Source: Lepeophtheirus salmonis
Lineage: Eukaryota > Arthropoda > Copepoda > Siphonostomatoida > Caligidae
Assembly: GCF_016086655.4 (NCBI RefSeq)
Contig: NC_052133.2
Location: 10,314,301 to 10,378,300 of the forward strand
Length of the DNA: 64,000 nucleotides
Direction of reading: 5' to 3'
Under the pieces are notes generated by a model that ran no database searches, had not been told where the DNA came from, and saw only the letters and a program-made list of their open reading frames with translations. The position numbers and the translations under genes were made by a program. This document shows, in pieces, positions 46,430 to 58,600 of the stretch; within the stretch, counting starts at the first letter, position 1, and every line of letters begins with the position of its first letter.

Positions 46430-46935
46430 TAACCATGTTTAAACGAGGTAGTTTTTTAAAGTTTTAGGCTTCAAGACCCAACGGTGTGGATACCCATAAA
46501 AAATCCAAACTTACACAAAATCATCATAACTTCTCGAAGAAGCCTTTGTCCCTATAGGAAAAACTTGGGAGTATTTTTCTTCTGTAAGGCGATCTTTTTT
46601 TTCAAATAGAATCATTTACATTCCACAAGAATCTTAGGCCCATTTTTGTTGTTTTAAGCTGCACCTCAATAATTTTATAAAAACGAATTTTCGCAGGTCT
46701 CCATTGTGACCTAATTTGTATCCAACTGCGTTATTCATAAACAAGAACAAGTGCTTGTCACATGGTCCCAGCTCCAGACTGTTGGTTGGATGCATGATAA
46801 CGTCCCATCCGAGCTCGCAGAGCTTCTGGTGCGTCATCAAAAATGTGTGTGGCCTGGCGTTGACTTAAAGATGTGTTGTTTTGTCTCCTACTCACCAATG
46901 CTGGGTGCTTCTGTTCGATCAACAGCTTCTAACAT
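46430..46935 (-). pseudogene. mariner (Mos1-type) transposase, C-terminal fragment
   Basis: Minus-strand frames from 46922: LIEQKHPALVSRRQNNTSL, then (shift) THQKLCELGWDVIMHPTNSL and ELGPCDKHLFLFMNNAVG (about 46836-46724). They correspond to LI.Q.RP......, TRQKL.ELGWEVL.HPPYSP and DLAPSDYHLF of the classical mariner subgroup. The catalytic aspartate of SPDLAPSD reads SLELGPCD here, so the SPD position is Glu and the later D is kept. This is a different mariner branch from all the other remnants in the window, which have NPLD. The segment with the second aspartate (HQDNARPH) is decayed. Confidence 0.72.
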
Positions 46936-46939
46936 TCGA

Positions 46940-47515
46940 CTTACTTACAGTAGAGGATAGAATTGCAGTATACAATCACACCTTTACAAGATTCGTATGT
47001 TAATTATTAAATTACTTTTTCCCAACAGATACACAGAAATGTGCGTAGGTATATCAATAAATAAATTAACCAACACCATTGTAAGTATATTTAAGGTAAG
47101 AAGCATATAATTTTTTTTTATATTTTGTCAAACAACATTTTTTTTTTGCTTTGGTTAGATTAAAAATAAAACAATCCATAGAATTAATTCAACTTTTTTT
47201 AAAACATATATATATATACACTTTCTGGAGCACATAATTAAAGCAATATGTATTCAACTTTTTTGTAATTTTTAATACTTTTTATGAGTTTTTGTATATC
47301 CATTTAAGTTATTGGTGAAGGTGATTTTAAGTTGATTCGGGTAATCCTCTTAAATCTTTTTTACTAATCTTCAATTTTTGTTATTATTGTCGTTTTGTTT
47401 TAGGTATGTATGGTTATGTCTCAAAAATAAAAAAATACAATTACTACATCATCATTTTTTTTGTTCTTTCATAAATAAAGATTGTAAATATTATTATAAA
47501 TACAATACAAAAAAT
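46940..47515. other. AT-rich spacer
   Basis: A short TA run near 47207-47217. Nothing else recognised. Confidence 0.5.
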
Positions 47516-47519
47516 GGAG

Positions 47520-47625
47520 CTATGTACTTTTGCCTTAAACTATTTTGCCTTAAATCATTCTGCCTCAGTCCATTTTTCCTTAAAGCCATTTTTCCTTACA
47601 GATATTTTGCTTTAATACAAAAAAA
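47520..47625 (-). repeat. minisatellite, about six 15-16 bp units
   Basis: Plus-strand units: TTTTGCCTTAAACTA, TTTTGCCTTAAATCA, TTCTGCCTCAGTCCA, TTTTTCCTTAAAGCCA, TTTTTCCTTACAGATA, TTTTGCTTTAATAC. In reverse complement the unit is TTTAAGGCAAAATRG, similar in size and core to the array at 39873-39945. The rising divergence towards one end suggests an ageing array. Confidence 0.7.
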
Positions 47626-47629
47626 AGAG

Positions 47630-48930
47630 ATTTATTTGTCGTTATTGAATATTTTTGTATAAATTAATGTTCCTTTTGAGTTTTTAAATCCAAATTGGTA
47701 ATATTTATTATTTAATGCTCACATAAAATGATTGATTTTTTCAAATAATTAAGTAATTTTGCTGCAAAATTTCCAATATATTCATACTTTCTAAATCTCA
47801 AAATTTAATGAGTTTGGAAGAGAGACAAAATAGGTAAAAAATTAGTAGAATATGAAAGATATGCATAAATAACAGTACAAAAATTCGAAATTTTAATAAC
47901 TTCTTCATTATAAATAATATTTTGATATGATAGAGTATTATTTTTGGAAAAGACTCATGGATTGACGAACAAGTTTAATATGAGATACGAGCATGATTTC
48001 AATATTATATTAACAGAAAATAACCCTTTAATGCGGTTTAGTAATAACCATTGCATATTTTGATTAAGATGATTGTATATGGACTGGTTAAGTATAAGTA
48101 ATATTATATTGACTCCATTTATAGAGTTACAAATTATATGAAATCATCATTTTCTTACTATAAGTTCAGGTAATTGATCTACCGAGAGTTCATCATTGTA
48201 TTTAAAATCTATATAAATCGTTATATCTAAAATGATTTGTGAAATATTTGATATGTTCATAAATGAAATAATGCTTTAGTATATTTAACTCACCGGCCAT
48301 AACACTCATTTAAAATTATTACGTAATAGGTGATACTGCTCCGAGTAATCAAGTATCGGCTACAATACCAATTTTGCAAAAGTAATAAGTAATGTATATT
48401 ATTTATAACGTTTCTTCGCATTATTTTGACAATAAAATTAACAAAGTTAATAGTATCCAATTTAGATGTTTCTAAACAGTTTTTTGACTAGCTTCACCCA
48501 ACTCAAAACTGTAAATTAACTTTTTTAAGTTGTCCCTTAACTCTTATCCTTTTCTTGATATTATATATTAATTGCGAAATATCGCTTAACCGGAACATAT
48601 AGCAAAATGGCTCAAAACTTTTTCCTTAACTTAATGATATAAAAGATAACTAACTCCCCAATAAATCCTAAGTGTTACCTTCCGTGGAAGAATAAAGGAA
48701 TAATATTTAGAGTTTTGGGAAAAAGTTTCATATGTTTGGACTTGTTATAACTGATGAGGGCTTTAGTCTTAAGATAAATAATAAAAACAAACAAAATTCA
48801 TGTTAACATACCAGTGTTTGTATTTAATTTAAATCTGAACATATACTGATAATGCACACGAATTATAGTCATATGCATAATAGATCAATAATTTTGTATA
48901 TACACAGACACACTTCTAATATTTCATTAA
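47630..48930. other. AT-rich spacer
   Basis: Nothing recognised. Confidence 0.5.
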
Positions 48931-48940
48931 TATGATAGAA

Positions 48941-49210
48941 TTATTATTTCTTATATTCAAATATTTATATGGTGTACATCAGGAAGCAGTATATAAAGTG
49001 AACCCTATATACACGGCCGATACTTTATGATCAAGCCTGCAATATTTCATTTATACAACTGGACGGTATATAGTTAACCCAGTATATACGACAGATACTA
49101 TATGATAACGCCTGCAATATTTCATAAACAATACCACTTTATTATTTCTTAGATCAAAATATTTTTAAGGTATAGATCATGGAGCAATATTAAGAGTACA
49201 CTCAGTGACT
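48941..49210 (+). repeat. local tandem duplication, about 196-bp period with an inner 74-bp repeat
   Basis: ATTATTTCTTATATTCAAAT..GGTGTACATCAGGAAGCAGT at 48941 is repeated at 49137 (TTATTTCTTAGATCAAAATA..GGTATAGATCATGGAGCAAT). Inside, CCGATACTTTATGATCAAGC followed by CTGCAATATTTCAT at 49017 recurs at 49090 as CAGATACTATATGATAACGC followed by CTGCAATATTTCAT. Two nested levels of duplication suggest satellite-like growth. No coding potential. Confidence 0.65.
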
Positions 49211-49214
49211 CATT

Positions 49215-50460
49215 TTTATATAAATAAATATACATATTCATTTAGATATTTATACAGACATTCAGATATAGATAAACACATGAAAATATTCATACAGACA
49301 GACTTTGCTTTATTAATATTACTACATTTAAGATTAATGATTTAGTCGGCTCTAAGCTGTGTAACTAAAATATTTCATGTCGATTTTCTGCGTCAATTAA
49401 TACCTTTTTAAAATGTATAAACACTCTGTTTTGAAAAAGAGTCTTCTGAATATTCAACGGCGGAGATGAAGTGCTTTCCTGGCTTTCACATATTTTACAC
49501 TAATATAGACACGTCTAATATAATTGGTCTTCTTGGCTACACTATTAATATTTTTTATTTAATAAATTACATATCAGACCTTTTTCATACCACAAATACA
49601 AAAAATAGGATTTTCAATAACGTTGAAGGCTTTAAACTATACTTTCTAATATATGTAGGTACAAAGTTTTTTGTTTTTTTTGCTCCATTGCAGATATACT
49701 AAATCAGGAAGTTAATGAAAATAAATGTAAGTATGACCTTAGAAGTGGCTTAAGAATAGTCAATAAATTGTAAAAGGGAGCATCAAACTTGGAATGTTTT
49801 CTTAAACTTAAAACAAATATATATTGATGTAACAACCATTACAAAAAATGTATATGTATAAATTTTGTCTCTTATGTACATTTTATGTAATATGTTATTT
49901 ATTTTGAAAACCAACACAACATTGTAATTTATGGTTCTTTCACAATAAATTATTGTCATGTACATTATCTAATTGTCTTATAAAACAAATAGTTTTTGAC
50001 TTTTTTTAAAATTGATTCACTACAACCCTCTAATGCCCTTATTTTAAAGGTTGTTCCATAAATATAATGTTATACAAAGTGGTTCTTTATTAAAGTACCC
50101 TCAAATCAATTAAATGATTTACAGCTTATATTGTCCTACGATTTACACTGACTTGAAGCTGGTACACAAATACTTTAGAAACCTAGTAGACCAGAAAGTT
50201 GAAATAAGAATGACAGAAAAAGTATATATCTAAGCTGTGTTCACTCATTTACACATCCTCGATCAAAAAAAAAAAAGGACACAGAATAAGACCTTTGTTG
50301 ACGGCATGTAAAGTTTATCTACAAATAAACCCTAACAATGAATCGAGTTAAAAAATAAACATACAGTAATGAAAAGGATGAGTTTTATCTTTTTGATATG
50401 TTTGTCGCCTTTTTCCTAAAGGTGGGTTAACATATTAATCATGTTTGTACGCGTAAATGT
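49215..50460. other. AT-rich spacer
   Basis: Nothing recognised. Confidence 0.5.
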
Positions 50461-50467
50461 ATATATA

Positions 50468-50998
50468 CAGGGTGGACAGCAAAACGTGCACTTGGGACTC
50501 TTGATGTCTGTCAGAAGGTGGTGTTGGGTAATCGCGTATAAACACAATCCCAAGTCGCCCTTTACGGCCCTCCTGATCGTCCTTGCTGCCACTGAGAAGT
50601 CGTTGTTGGGGCAATTCATCAATTTTGTAGAGTACTCCTTTTTCTTCTCCTCAAAGCTACAAAGGTACTACCAGATCCCTCTTTCAATTGCACCCTCCTC
50701 TTTTTGCTTTCCTGGAAGGGCCGTTTCTATCATTATTCATTTTGGCCACATTGAAAACCAAGATCCTAGAGCAATTCAAAATGTCACTATTCTTCACCAC
50801 TATAACTTCAGACTCTAATAGATCTAAGATGAACCGCTTTTTGGCTTCTTGCTCACTCATGATGACGGGATCAATAAATTTTACTGGAATTTGTATCTAC
50901 AAAAAAGATTAGTGAACCAGAATGTCATAAAATAATCACTAAACATTCCTAAATTAAGGAAAAAGTTTACACTCCACGTTTTATTGTGATATTGTCGG
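50468..50998 (-). mobile_element. mariner-like element, internal-deletion derivative
   Basis: Left end after TA: CAGGGTGGACAGCAAAACGT. The right end on the minus strand is worn but contains AATAAAACGTGGAGTG at the corresponding depth, also seen at 32325. Minus-strand coding starts at ATG 50860: MSEQEAKKRFILDLLESEVI, then a helix-turn-helix with CSRILVFNVAKMN. A KRD linker follows, and then VAARTIRRAVKGDLGLCLYA (about 50592-50533) and HHLLTDIKSPKCTFC, which is the second DNA-binding helix and the RHLLT..IKxxR segment. The reading then runs straight into the terminus: the whole catalytic domain is deleted. It has stops and frameshifts. Same subfamily as the scrap at 22448. Confidence 0.72.
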
Positions 50999-51159
50999 CG
51001 TTTCTGCTCATTTTTTCTGAATCAGCGTTCTGAACGTTGATTGGTTGAATTAAAATTATAAATTACAAAGCTGAGTGCCATCCAAAATAATTTTTTGAAT
51101 TTTAATTCAATAGTTGTCTAGATTTGGCTAATTACCGACTGATTCTAGGTACTTTTTCT

Positions 51160-51505
51160 ATTTCTTTTTGAAGGAATTGTTGCATGAGGTGCTAAAGTGA
51201 ACGACGTTCACTAAACTCAACTTTAAGCTCAAAAAATCCCAATATAAAGGATAGCTATTTTTGAGGTGTATCTTGTCACTATCTATGCCTTGAAAGTAGG
51301 ATGAAGAATGGACCACACAAAGGATCACCATCATGGTCTTTGGTATCATCTGCAGTCACAAGGAGAGATAATTTTTTCAAACAAGGAACGTCGGTCGACA
51401 CGAAGCCCAATTACAAAGTCCTTAGTTACTATTTCTTCCCCTGGTGTGAAGATGAACCAATTTTTTCTAAAGTTCCAATTTGCAAGTTGGGCCATCATCT
51501 CCCAT
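51160..51505 (+). pseudogene. mariner-like transposase, middle (catalytic) fragment
   Basis: RITIMVFGIICSHKER (about 51322-51370) and, after a one-base shift, DNFFKQGTSVDTKPNYKVLS and YYFFPW (about 51367-51445) correspond to ..SVMVFGVICSDGK...PIFF..GT.V.TK.Y..VL...V.PW, the stretch between the first and second catalytic aspartates. The usual YVWQQDxAPxH motif that should follow is unreadable. N- and C-terminal parts are absent. Orientation is opposite to the element just upstream, so this is an independent remnant. Confidence 0.6.
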
Positions 51506-51509
51506 CATC

Positions 51510-52130
51510 AACCCTCTGCACTTGTGAAAATACTTTAAATAGCTCAAAAAGAAGTTTTTGAACTCTCAATTTACCAATTTTAAATTCAAAAGTCTTATAA
51601 ATAATAATGTTATGACTTTGAAACCATTCATTGAATATGCTTAACTTTATTTACGACAACCCTGTATTTACGTAAACTTTAATATGTATAAAGAAGAGTA
51701 TTGTTTTCAATTTCTTTCATAGGCATGGGCTGTAGGTAGATAGAAAATAAACATTATTTTAAACTATGGCTTCATAATACTAAGACATATACTTATTTCA
51801 ATTTCTTTTTTTCTGCGCTTCTAAATTGGTTTTTAACAACATCTTTTCGAAATTTTATTAACTATGTAAGAGGATATAATGTAAATTAAATTTGCACTTT
51901 TTTGTATAAAATAATTTGAATAAAGGATAAAAAAGCAACATTCGCTTTATTAATCTACTACTATTTTTAATGTTCTGTGAGCCCTTTATTCAGTAATCCA
52001 TTCATGGGCTCTATAGAATGTAGGGCCTCTCAGTGGGACACTCATGGATAAAATAGTAATCACATATACATTTATTTCTGAGTGGATGTACAAATAGAGT
52101 AAGGAGTAACCGTTTTATATGTAAAAAAGA
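51510..52130. other. AT-rich spacer
   Basis: Nothing recognised. Confidence 0.5.
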
Positions 52131-52133
52131 CTG

Positions 52134-52274
52134 TTGCAACAATTCACTAATCTCTAATCTGCTAATCCACAAAAATCTTCAAAATATTAGCAGAGATAAG
52201 AATTCTACTGTTTGCTGATGAAGTAATAATTGGAATAATAAATTTGTGGATTAGTTGATTAGTAAATTGCAAAA
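52134..52274. mobile_element. foldback MITE, about 140 bp
   Basis: The left arm TTGCAACAATTCACTAATC and CTGCTAATCCACAAA is matched on the minus strand from about 52272 by TTGCAATTTACTAATCAACT and AATCCACAAATT. The arms are about 30 bp with a small gap, leaving a loop of about 70 bp. A weaker similar word (AATCCACAAGATT) lies at about 52693. No TSD can be assigned with confidence. Confidence 0.6.
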
Positions 52275-52279
52275 AAACT

Positions 52280-53265
52280 TTCTCTATCATTACTTCTTAA
52301 TTACTTAGAGCTCTACTATTTGCTATTGTACCCTTTTGTTTCAATAATGCTTTTAGTTTATTATTAATAAGATTATCAAATTCCAATTCTAAAATGGATA
52401 GATTCCTCAGGCATGCTACCCTATTAAATATATTCACAAGGTCAAGAAAGGAAGAAGACAAAGAAAAATATAGATAGTTTGTTGCTGGTAGGTTATGAGG
52501 GGTTTAGATCAGACTAACAAGACACATCTCTGCTATACCCCCGCCCCCTTTGTATAATAATAATTCCTCCCTTGATAGAAACATCTAAGTTAGACGAATT
52601 ATTTTTTAATCTGCTGGTCATTTGACATACATTTGCATTAAAATAGTTTAACTAGTGTATTAAATTTTACAAATTAGTTTCAGAACACCCATGAATCCAC
52701 AAGATTAACAACCAAGAGAATAAGCAGATTAGCCTTTAACAGAATAAGACAAAAATAGAAGGTACCACCCCCCTGGATATTGAATAAACACTTATTTTAA
52801 AAAGTAAACCAAATATTTCTTATTTTTTGTAGTAATGCTGTCAGTTTTTTATTGCTTTATTAAAACTATAATATTATTTGAGATATTGATTGTTGTATAT
52901 ATTTGTTTATCAAAATTCAAAACTATGTCAGTGAGGAGAAGATTTGATAAAGTAACAGTGAGTACAAGGAGGAAAGTTTCGAAGAAGTGTAGTAGTTGTC
53001 CTCTTATTGAGTATTCTACTTTAATATATTTATTTTTTTTAAATAATTTTTTAATTTCAAACTCTAACTAAATACATATTAACTGTTGCGAATAAAAACG
53101 TCTTTGTTGACAGGATGTAATTTTTGACTGTCAAACCTATAAATAGAATGGAAGTTTGGCAAGTTTTATTCTGACCATTTTAGAGCGATTAAGATAAAAC
53201 CATAAAGTTTTGCAACTGTCCTTGGCCTATCTCTGATATAATGCTATCAAAGTTTTATAACAAAA
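52280..53265. other. AT-rich spacer
   Basis: Nothing recognised. A 78-residue frame at 52835 is hydrophobic/Lys-rich and shows no family resemblance. Confidence 0.45.
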
Positions 53266-53284
53266 TTAAATTAAATAACACTTA

Positions 53285-53335
53285 CCCCCCCGGTTAGTAA
53301 ACATCTTTTTTATCACAAGGTAAGTTAACTTGGAA
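53285..53335 (+). repeat. dispersed pogo-like terminus repeat (copy 2, weak)
   Basis: CGGTTAGTAAACATCTTTTT followed by TATCACAAGGTAAGTTAACTTGG parallels TTTAGTGAACATCCTTTTTA..GCAGTTAGTGAAATAGG at 62870. Only about 50 bp can be aligned. Confidence 0.35.
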
Positions 53336-53649
53336 AAGAAAGGGGTCCTTCAAATAAAGTCAATTTAATTTTGTGACAAACTGTTGAACAATTACATTTT
53401 GTACGTAGTTTAGATATTTTATCATTTTATTAACTATTCCATCCATAGGGCAATCTTAAAAGTGAGTTAAAATGCTAAAATTACTTGTATGAATATAATT
53501 CATTGAGAAAAAATACATCCTTACTTTGAAAAACACTGAAAATATTAGTTTAGTGTTAAAAAAAATAAAATTTGTAATAATTATAATAAAAGTCCCATCA
53601 TTTTTTTTATGATGTTACAAGTATTATATAAAATAGTAGCCAGAAGTGA

Positions 53650-53880
53650 AGAGCACAATTAAAAGTAGGATCTGGACTTCCTGTCGAGCCGGAGAAAAAG
53701 ATCAAGGTAAACCCCACCAAATTGCCTATCCAACAACTTATTTGTGCCTGGTAGGACCATTCAGGGGTGCAAATTGCGATTTGTGATTTTTCTTACATAC
53801 AAGGACCCTACAGTACTTTCTGACAAAGGTCTTAAAGGCCAGTAAACCCTTGAGTAGACTTTTCCTGCAAATACCTGTTA
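53650..53880 (+). other. less AT-rich patch, possibly a transposase remnant
   Basis: A frame with VGSGLPVEPEKKIKVNPTKL (about 53669-53728) has the look of a GSGRP linker in a mariner-type protein, and the DNA composition is like that of the known remnants. The following frames (IQGPYSTF, LTKVLKASKPLSRLF) are not recognisable. Unresolved. Confidence 0.3.
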
Positions 53881-53899
53881 ATATTATTGACGATTATAT

Positions 53900-55270
53900 G
53901 TAGTTTAAGGAAATAACAAGAGATTGAATAAAAATTGTGATATATAATATTGCAAGTAACAAACAAAGGGCTAACAGTTATATTTAATTATTTCAGAATG
54001 ACATGTTCTAAAATTTTGATTGCTAAAATTTTGAATTCATATTATTCCTGCTTATTACTTTGGGGTCATATCCACCCAGGTATGCAGAAATAAAATGAAA
54101 ATTGATATTGTATTTACATCTTAAATGTGTTAAACTCACATAAATATCTTTTTGATGTTCTATCAGTATTTATAAGCAAACATTTAATTACATCCTTTAT
54201 GTATGTTATTTAGTGAAATTGTTTGTACAAAATATTATGATTAAAAATGCAAATAAGACCCCCTTCTAACATAAGAAAAATACTCCTTTAAACACTTAAG
54301 CCATAGTCTTATATTCACACACATATATACAAACGATTTTGCAAAAGAAAATTGCATGATGACCTAGGATTATAGTCCTTTTATATATGTATATCATATA
54401 ATTTAGCTAGAAAATTTCCCCCTAATTTAGAGAATTTATGTAATGCCTTAATCTACATATATATATCTACTTATGTGCTTTTTGTCAATCTGCTTTTAAT
54501 CCAAATCTCATTTGCATTCATTAATTTAAGTTGCTGACAATTCTATATGATACACAGTACTATAAAAATTAGCAATTATTTCTTTCTATGCACTCCAAGT
54601 CATTTCCATATTGATTACACTGATATTAACTAAACTCCGTATAGTTTCATTTTATTTTAAAATTATGTATGAGTATATTGTAAATGCTTATAAATAAATG
54701 TACTTTTAAAGTTTAAAGTTATTAAGTGCAATTTTAAATAAATTGAGCACATACTATCATTAGGGTGGAAAAAAAACAATATTTTTTTTTATTAGAAAAT
54801 TATTTTAAAACTATGGTTTACTTTTATTATTATTGAAGTAAGAAAACAAAAAGAGATTAAAGAGTCAACTCTTCCTTTACGAGATTTATTTTTCCTAAAA
54901 ATTGCCCTTCAATTAATTTAGACAATACTTTTTTATTTGTCACAAACTTGTGATCGTTAATTGAATAGAAAAGTATATGTTGTTAAGAGCAAATTATGTA
55001 TGCTTCGACTAATTATTCATCTCAACTTTGAAAGTTATAACGCAAAGGGTAGTTATTTGAAATGTTTGCAAAATTCTCTGAGATTATCTCGTCTCCTACT
55101 AACTAGTTTCAATACAAACCCCATCTAATGGAGAGTAATTGCAGAACAAATGTCACCATGTCAGTTATCTTTCCTGACGACAACCTACCCACGTCTTATT
55201 TTGATAATGTACTAACAAGATTGTGCTCTTCTGTGTATTTTGTGCAATCGAAATGGTAAAATAGACACCA
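53900..55270. other. AT-rich spacer
   Basis: Nothing recognised. Confidence 0.5.
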
Positions 55271-55274
55271 ATTA

Positions 55275-55665
55275 TTAGCTAAAGCAGTCGGATGCACTAC
55301 AAGATTCGTCTTAACTTTAGAAACGTGTCAAATTGGATGATAAAAATCCCCAGACGATGATATTTCAGATCATTTGTTACTTGGAAGAGGCCTATGTCGT
55401 TCAAAGTCCTACTTTATTTAAACAATAAACAAAACAAAACAATGAGAAGAATCTTCTTTGTCTCCTAACTTACCGAAATTGAACCCATTAGACTATTTTG
55501 TCTCGGGAAATGCTGAATGGTTTTCAAATAAAGGTCCCCACAGTACCACAAAATCACTGAGAACTGGGAAAAAGGAGGGCATTCCGAAATTTACACAGTG
55601 GGACGGTCAATAAAGCAGTGGGGCGTTTCCAGGGACATTGTGAACGTGTGATCCAAGATAATAAC
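55275..55665 (+). pseudogene. mariner-like transposase, C-terminal fragment
   Basis: LPKLNPLDYFVSGNAEWFSN and KGPHSTTKSLR (about 55470-55562) give the third-aspartate motif (SPDLNPLDYFVWG.xE..TN..PHxT..SL). GRFQGHCERVIQDNNHF follows (about 55628-55672), parallel to .RFRGRxExVIxxxGGYF. The first D of SPDLNPLD is Lys here (PKLNPLD) and the second is kept. The upstream part, 55275-55460, is probably the same remnant but is scrambled. No terminus found. Confidence 0.65.
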
Positions 55666-55679
55666 CATTTTTTTTTATT

Positions 55680-58600
55680 GAATGTTAAATTAATGCTATA
55701 AAATTGATTTTTTTTAAAGATTTTTATCAAACCGCAACAATAATTAAAACATAGTAATTATTGCCTTGGAAAATAAAAAAATAAAAAAAAAAATCAAATT
55801 GCATGCACAACGGTAATATTTTTTACAATTCTACATTATTATGTATGTTGATTTCAATTTCCGGAGCCATATGTTATCATTCGAGTATTTTTACTCCATC
55901 TGACCAATGGATAAATAACTTTTAATTTATGAGGTGCTAAACAAAAATAAAATAAAAAATGTTAAGTATTGATTTGTTAAGAAAAGGATAAGAAGATTAA
56001 GCCAGAATAACAATATCGAGTCCATTGTCCCAATAATTATTTTGAAAAAAAATTCACAGATAACCGGCTTTGTTCGTAAATAGCAATGGTATGTTCACAA
56101 ATAAGTCCTAGATTCACACTGTGTTCCATCTGTCAAAAAATGTTGAGACTTTCTCCAATCTATTTTAAGATTATTATTATAAGAAGATAATACAACCAAA
56201 ACCTTACTAGCTCCGATTGGTGCATGGCTACATTCCCCAAGATATTTAGTGTTAGGAAGGATTATGTACCTCATATACGAAAAAGAAGTATACTAATATA
56301 AAGTAAAATAATAATAATGAAATGGAATATACAATATATAAAATAAATTATAAAGTACTTTCCTCAAAATAAAATATGTTATAACATAATATGTAGTTTG
56401 TTTCTCAATTAATGCTAATAATTTAAAAAAATATAGAAATGGATTGACTATTATTATGTCATCTATTGCCAATTTCATGAACTACTTAAATGCATAAAAT
56501 TTGGAATGAAATTGTCTTTTTTTATTGTGTTTTAGAGAAAATTAAATGGAAGGTCTAATTGAATCAAGCATTTATAAGGGGTTTCATTAAAACTTGATCA
56601 TTTAAAAAAAAAATTATATAAATATTTTAGAGAATTTTTTTCATAAATATACACAAATAGTTTAAAGAAGACGAAACAATCTGGTTGATATATATGTCTT
56701 TGAAAAATGTCTTGGATATCATTTTTCGAATTACTTTTTTTCATATATATCCTAGATATATAATTTATAATCATTTATTCCTTATTAATGAGAAATACAA
56801 AATTTACTATTGATTTCAATTTATAAAATTAATAACTCCTCGTTGTTATATTTTCTCGTGGAAAAAAACAAGTTTTCATTTATTTGTTTAAAATTTTATG
56901 TGTTTTGAAATTATGAAGCTTAACAATAATGCACATGTATGTCTTTGTCTTTATTGGATCAATAATTTAGGTAAAAATCATGGAAATACATTTTTCGTTC
57001 AATATATCTTTGCAGCTTTCATATTTTGTCTACGTCCTAATTACCATGAATATTTGGTTAGGTTTGTGTTTTTATTGACTTTTTTTTACATTCGTATCAC
57101 TTACAATAACTGGCTCAAAATAACCCGCCAAAAGTGTTTTTTTAGCAAAAAGTAAATGGCACAAAATGTTGAAAAAGTAAAGAAATTTGCAGTCCAAAAA
57201 ATATCAAAAAAAAGTATTTTTCCATGTTGAATGTTGAAAAAAAATCAATTAGACAGGAAAGACGACATGAGGTTAAATATGATTAGCAATTTGAAGTGGA
57301 TACAAAATTATTAATTAATAAATTGACTGTTTATCAAAAGTGGTTCCCAACTATAAAAACAAAAGTGTAAAGTTTCAAGTCTCAAATGAAAAAAATTGAG
57401 ATTCCTTATTGCAATTCAAATAAAAAACTTTCATATGTATTAGAAATAACAAGCATTTTCAGAGTAGGAATTCATATGAACCCTGGATTTATCAAAAAAG
57501 AAATAGAGAATGAAAGTCATTCATTCATGTTATCTCAAATTATATAAAATACAGCTTAAAAATACCTATCTAGCTTTTTATGTGATCATCATTAATTTTT
57601 GTACCACGACTATTATTTATAAACCTACAATTAGAAAATAACCAAAAAACAAAACAAAAATACAAATGAAAAGTGATTTAAATTCTTAGAACATGTACCT
57701 CATGTAAAAAATTATCATGAATTAGTTAGAAATGTCTGTAAAACTTATGTTTGTGAATAAAATATGACAAAAAAGTTTAGCAAAATATTAGTTCTAAAAA
57801 GTTTGACTATATTGCACAACCTTAAAACTGTCTATGATTGATCTGTAATGTGTCTAGTAGTCATATTTTATTGCATAACAAGTATCAACTTCATTTGAGC
57901 TTTTTTTCAGCCGCCCTAAATGCAAATAACTCTAATGAAGGAAAAGTTAAAATATTTTATCAATAATAAAAGAGTTGATATATCCAAAATGTCTTTAAAA
58001 AGGCATGTTAAATATATTTCAAACATATAAATATATATTTATATGAGGTAGTATCAACCTTTTTGACTTTTTATTCCTTGGGCAGTATTTTTTTTTTGTC
58101 CTTTCAATTTTTTGTTATTTTTAGAAATGTCACTTCAGTCTATTTAGTAAATTGCTTAGGGAAATGATCTGACATTTATTGTTCCATTCTCCACATACTT
58201 TCTTGTATATTTAATTTTATATTTTTTTCTTCCAAATATATACATGTAATTTTTTCATTTAAAAAATATATATTGTAGAAATGACAGACACAAAAATAGT
58301 TTTACATATAATCGACCTTGTTTGCTTCTAGTTTTTATTTTATTTCTGAAGATGATAAATAGACTATTATTTCAAATTTAATTTAATTTTTATGACCCGC
58401 TTAGTATAATTGAATGATATCATTTTCCCACACAAATTCTTTTTGCATAGTTTGCTGACATTGATGTTCAAGAAAAACAAAATTAATTGCTTTTAATTAT
58501 ATACAATTGTTTGTGTTTCTTGCAACTAAACTGTATAGACAGACATAATTTTACATGTGGTAGTCAAATACGGACTCGTATCACAATTAAATATAATTAA

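Noticed and set aside
50441..50818. 125-residue plus-strand frame
   Set aside because: Antisense to the minus-strand mariner derivative at 50468-50998.
57912..58030. Acceptor-like site followed by a short Lys-rich frame
   Set aside because: No matching donor and A/T-driven composition.
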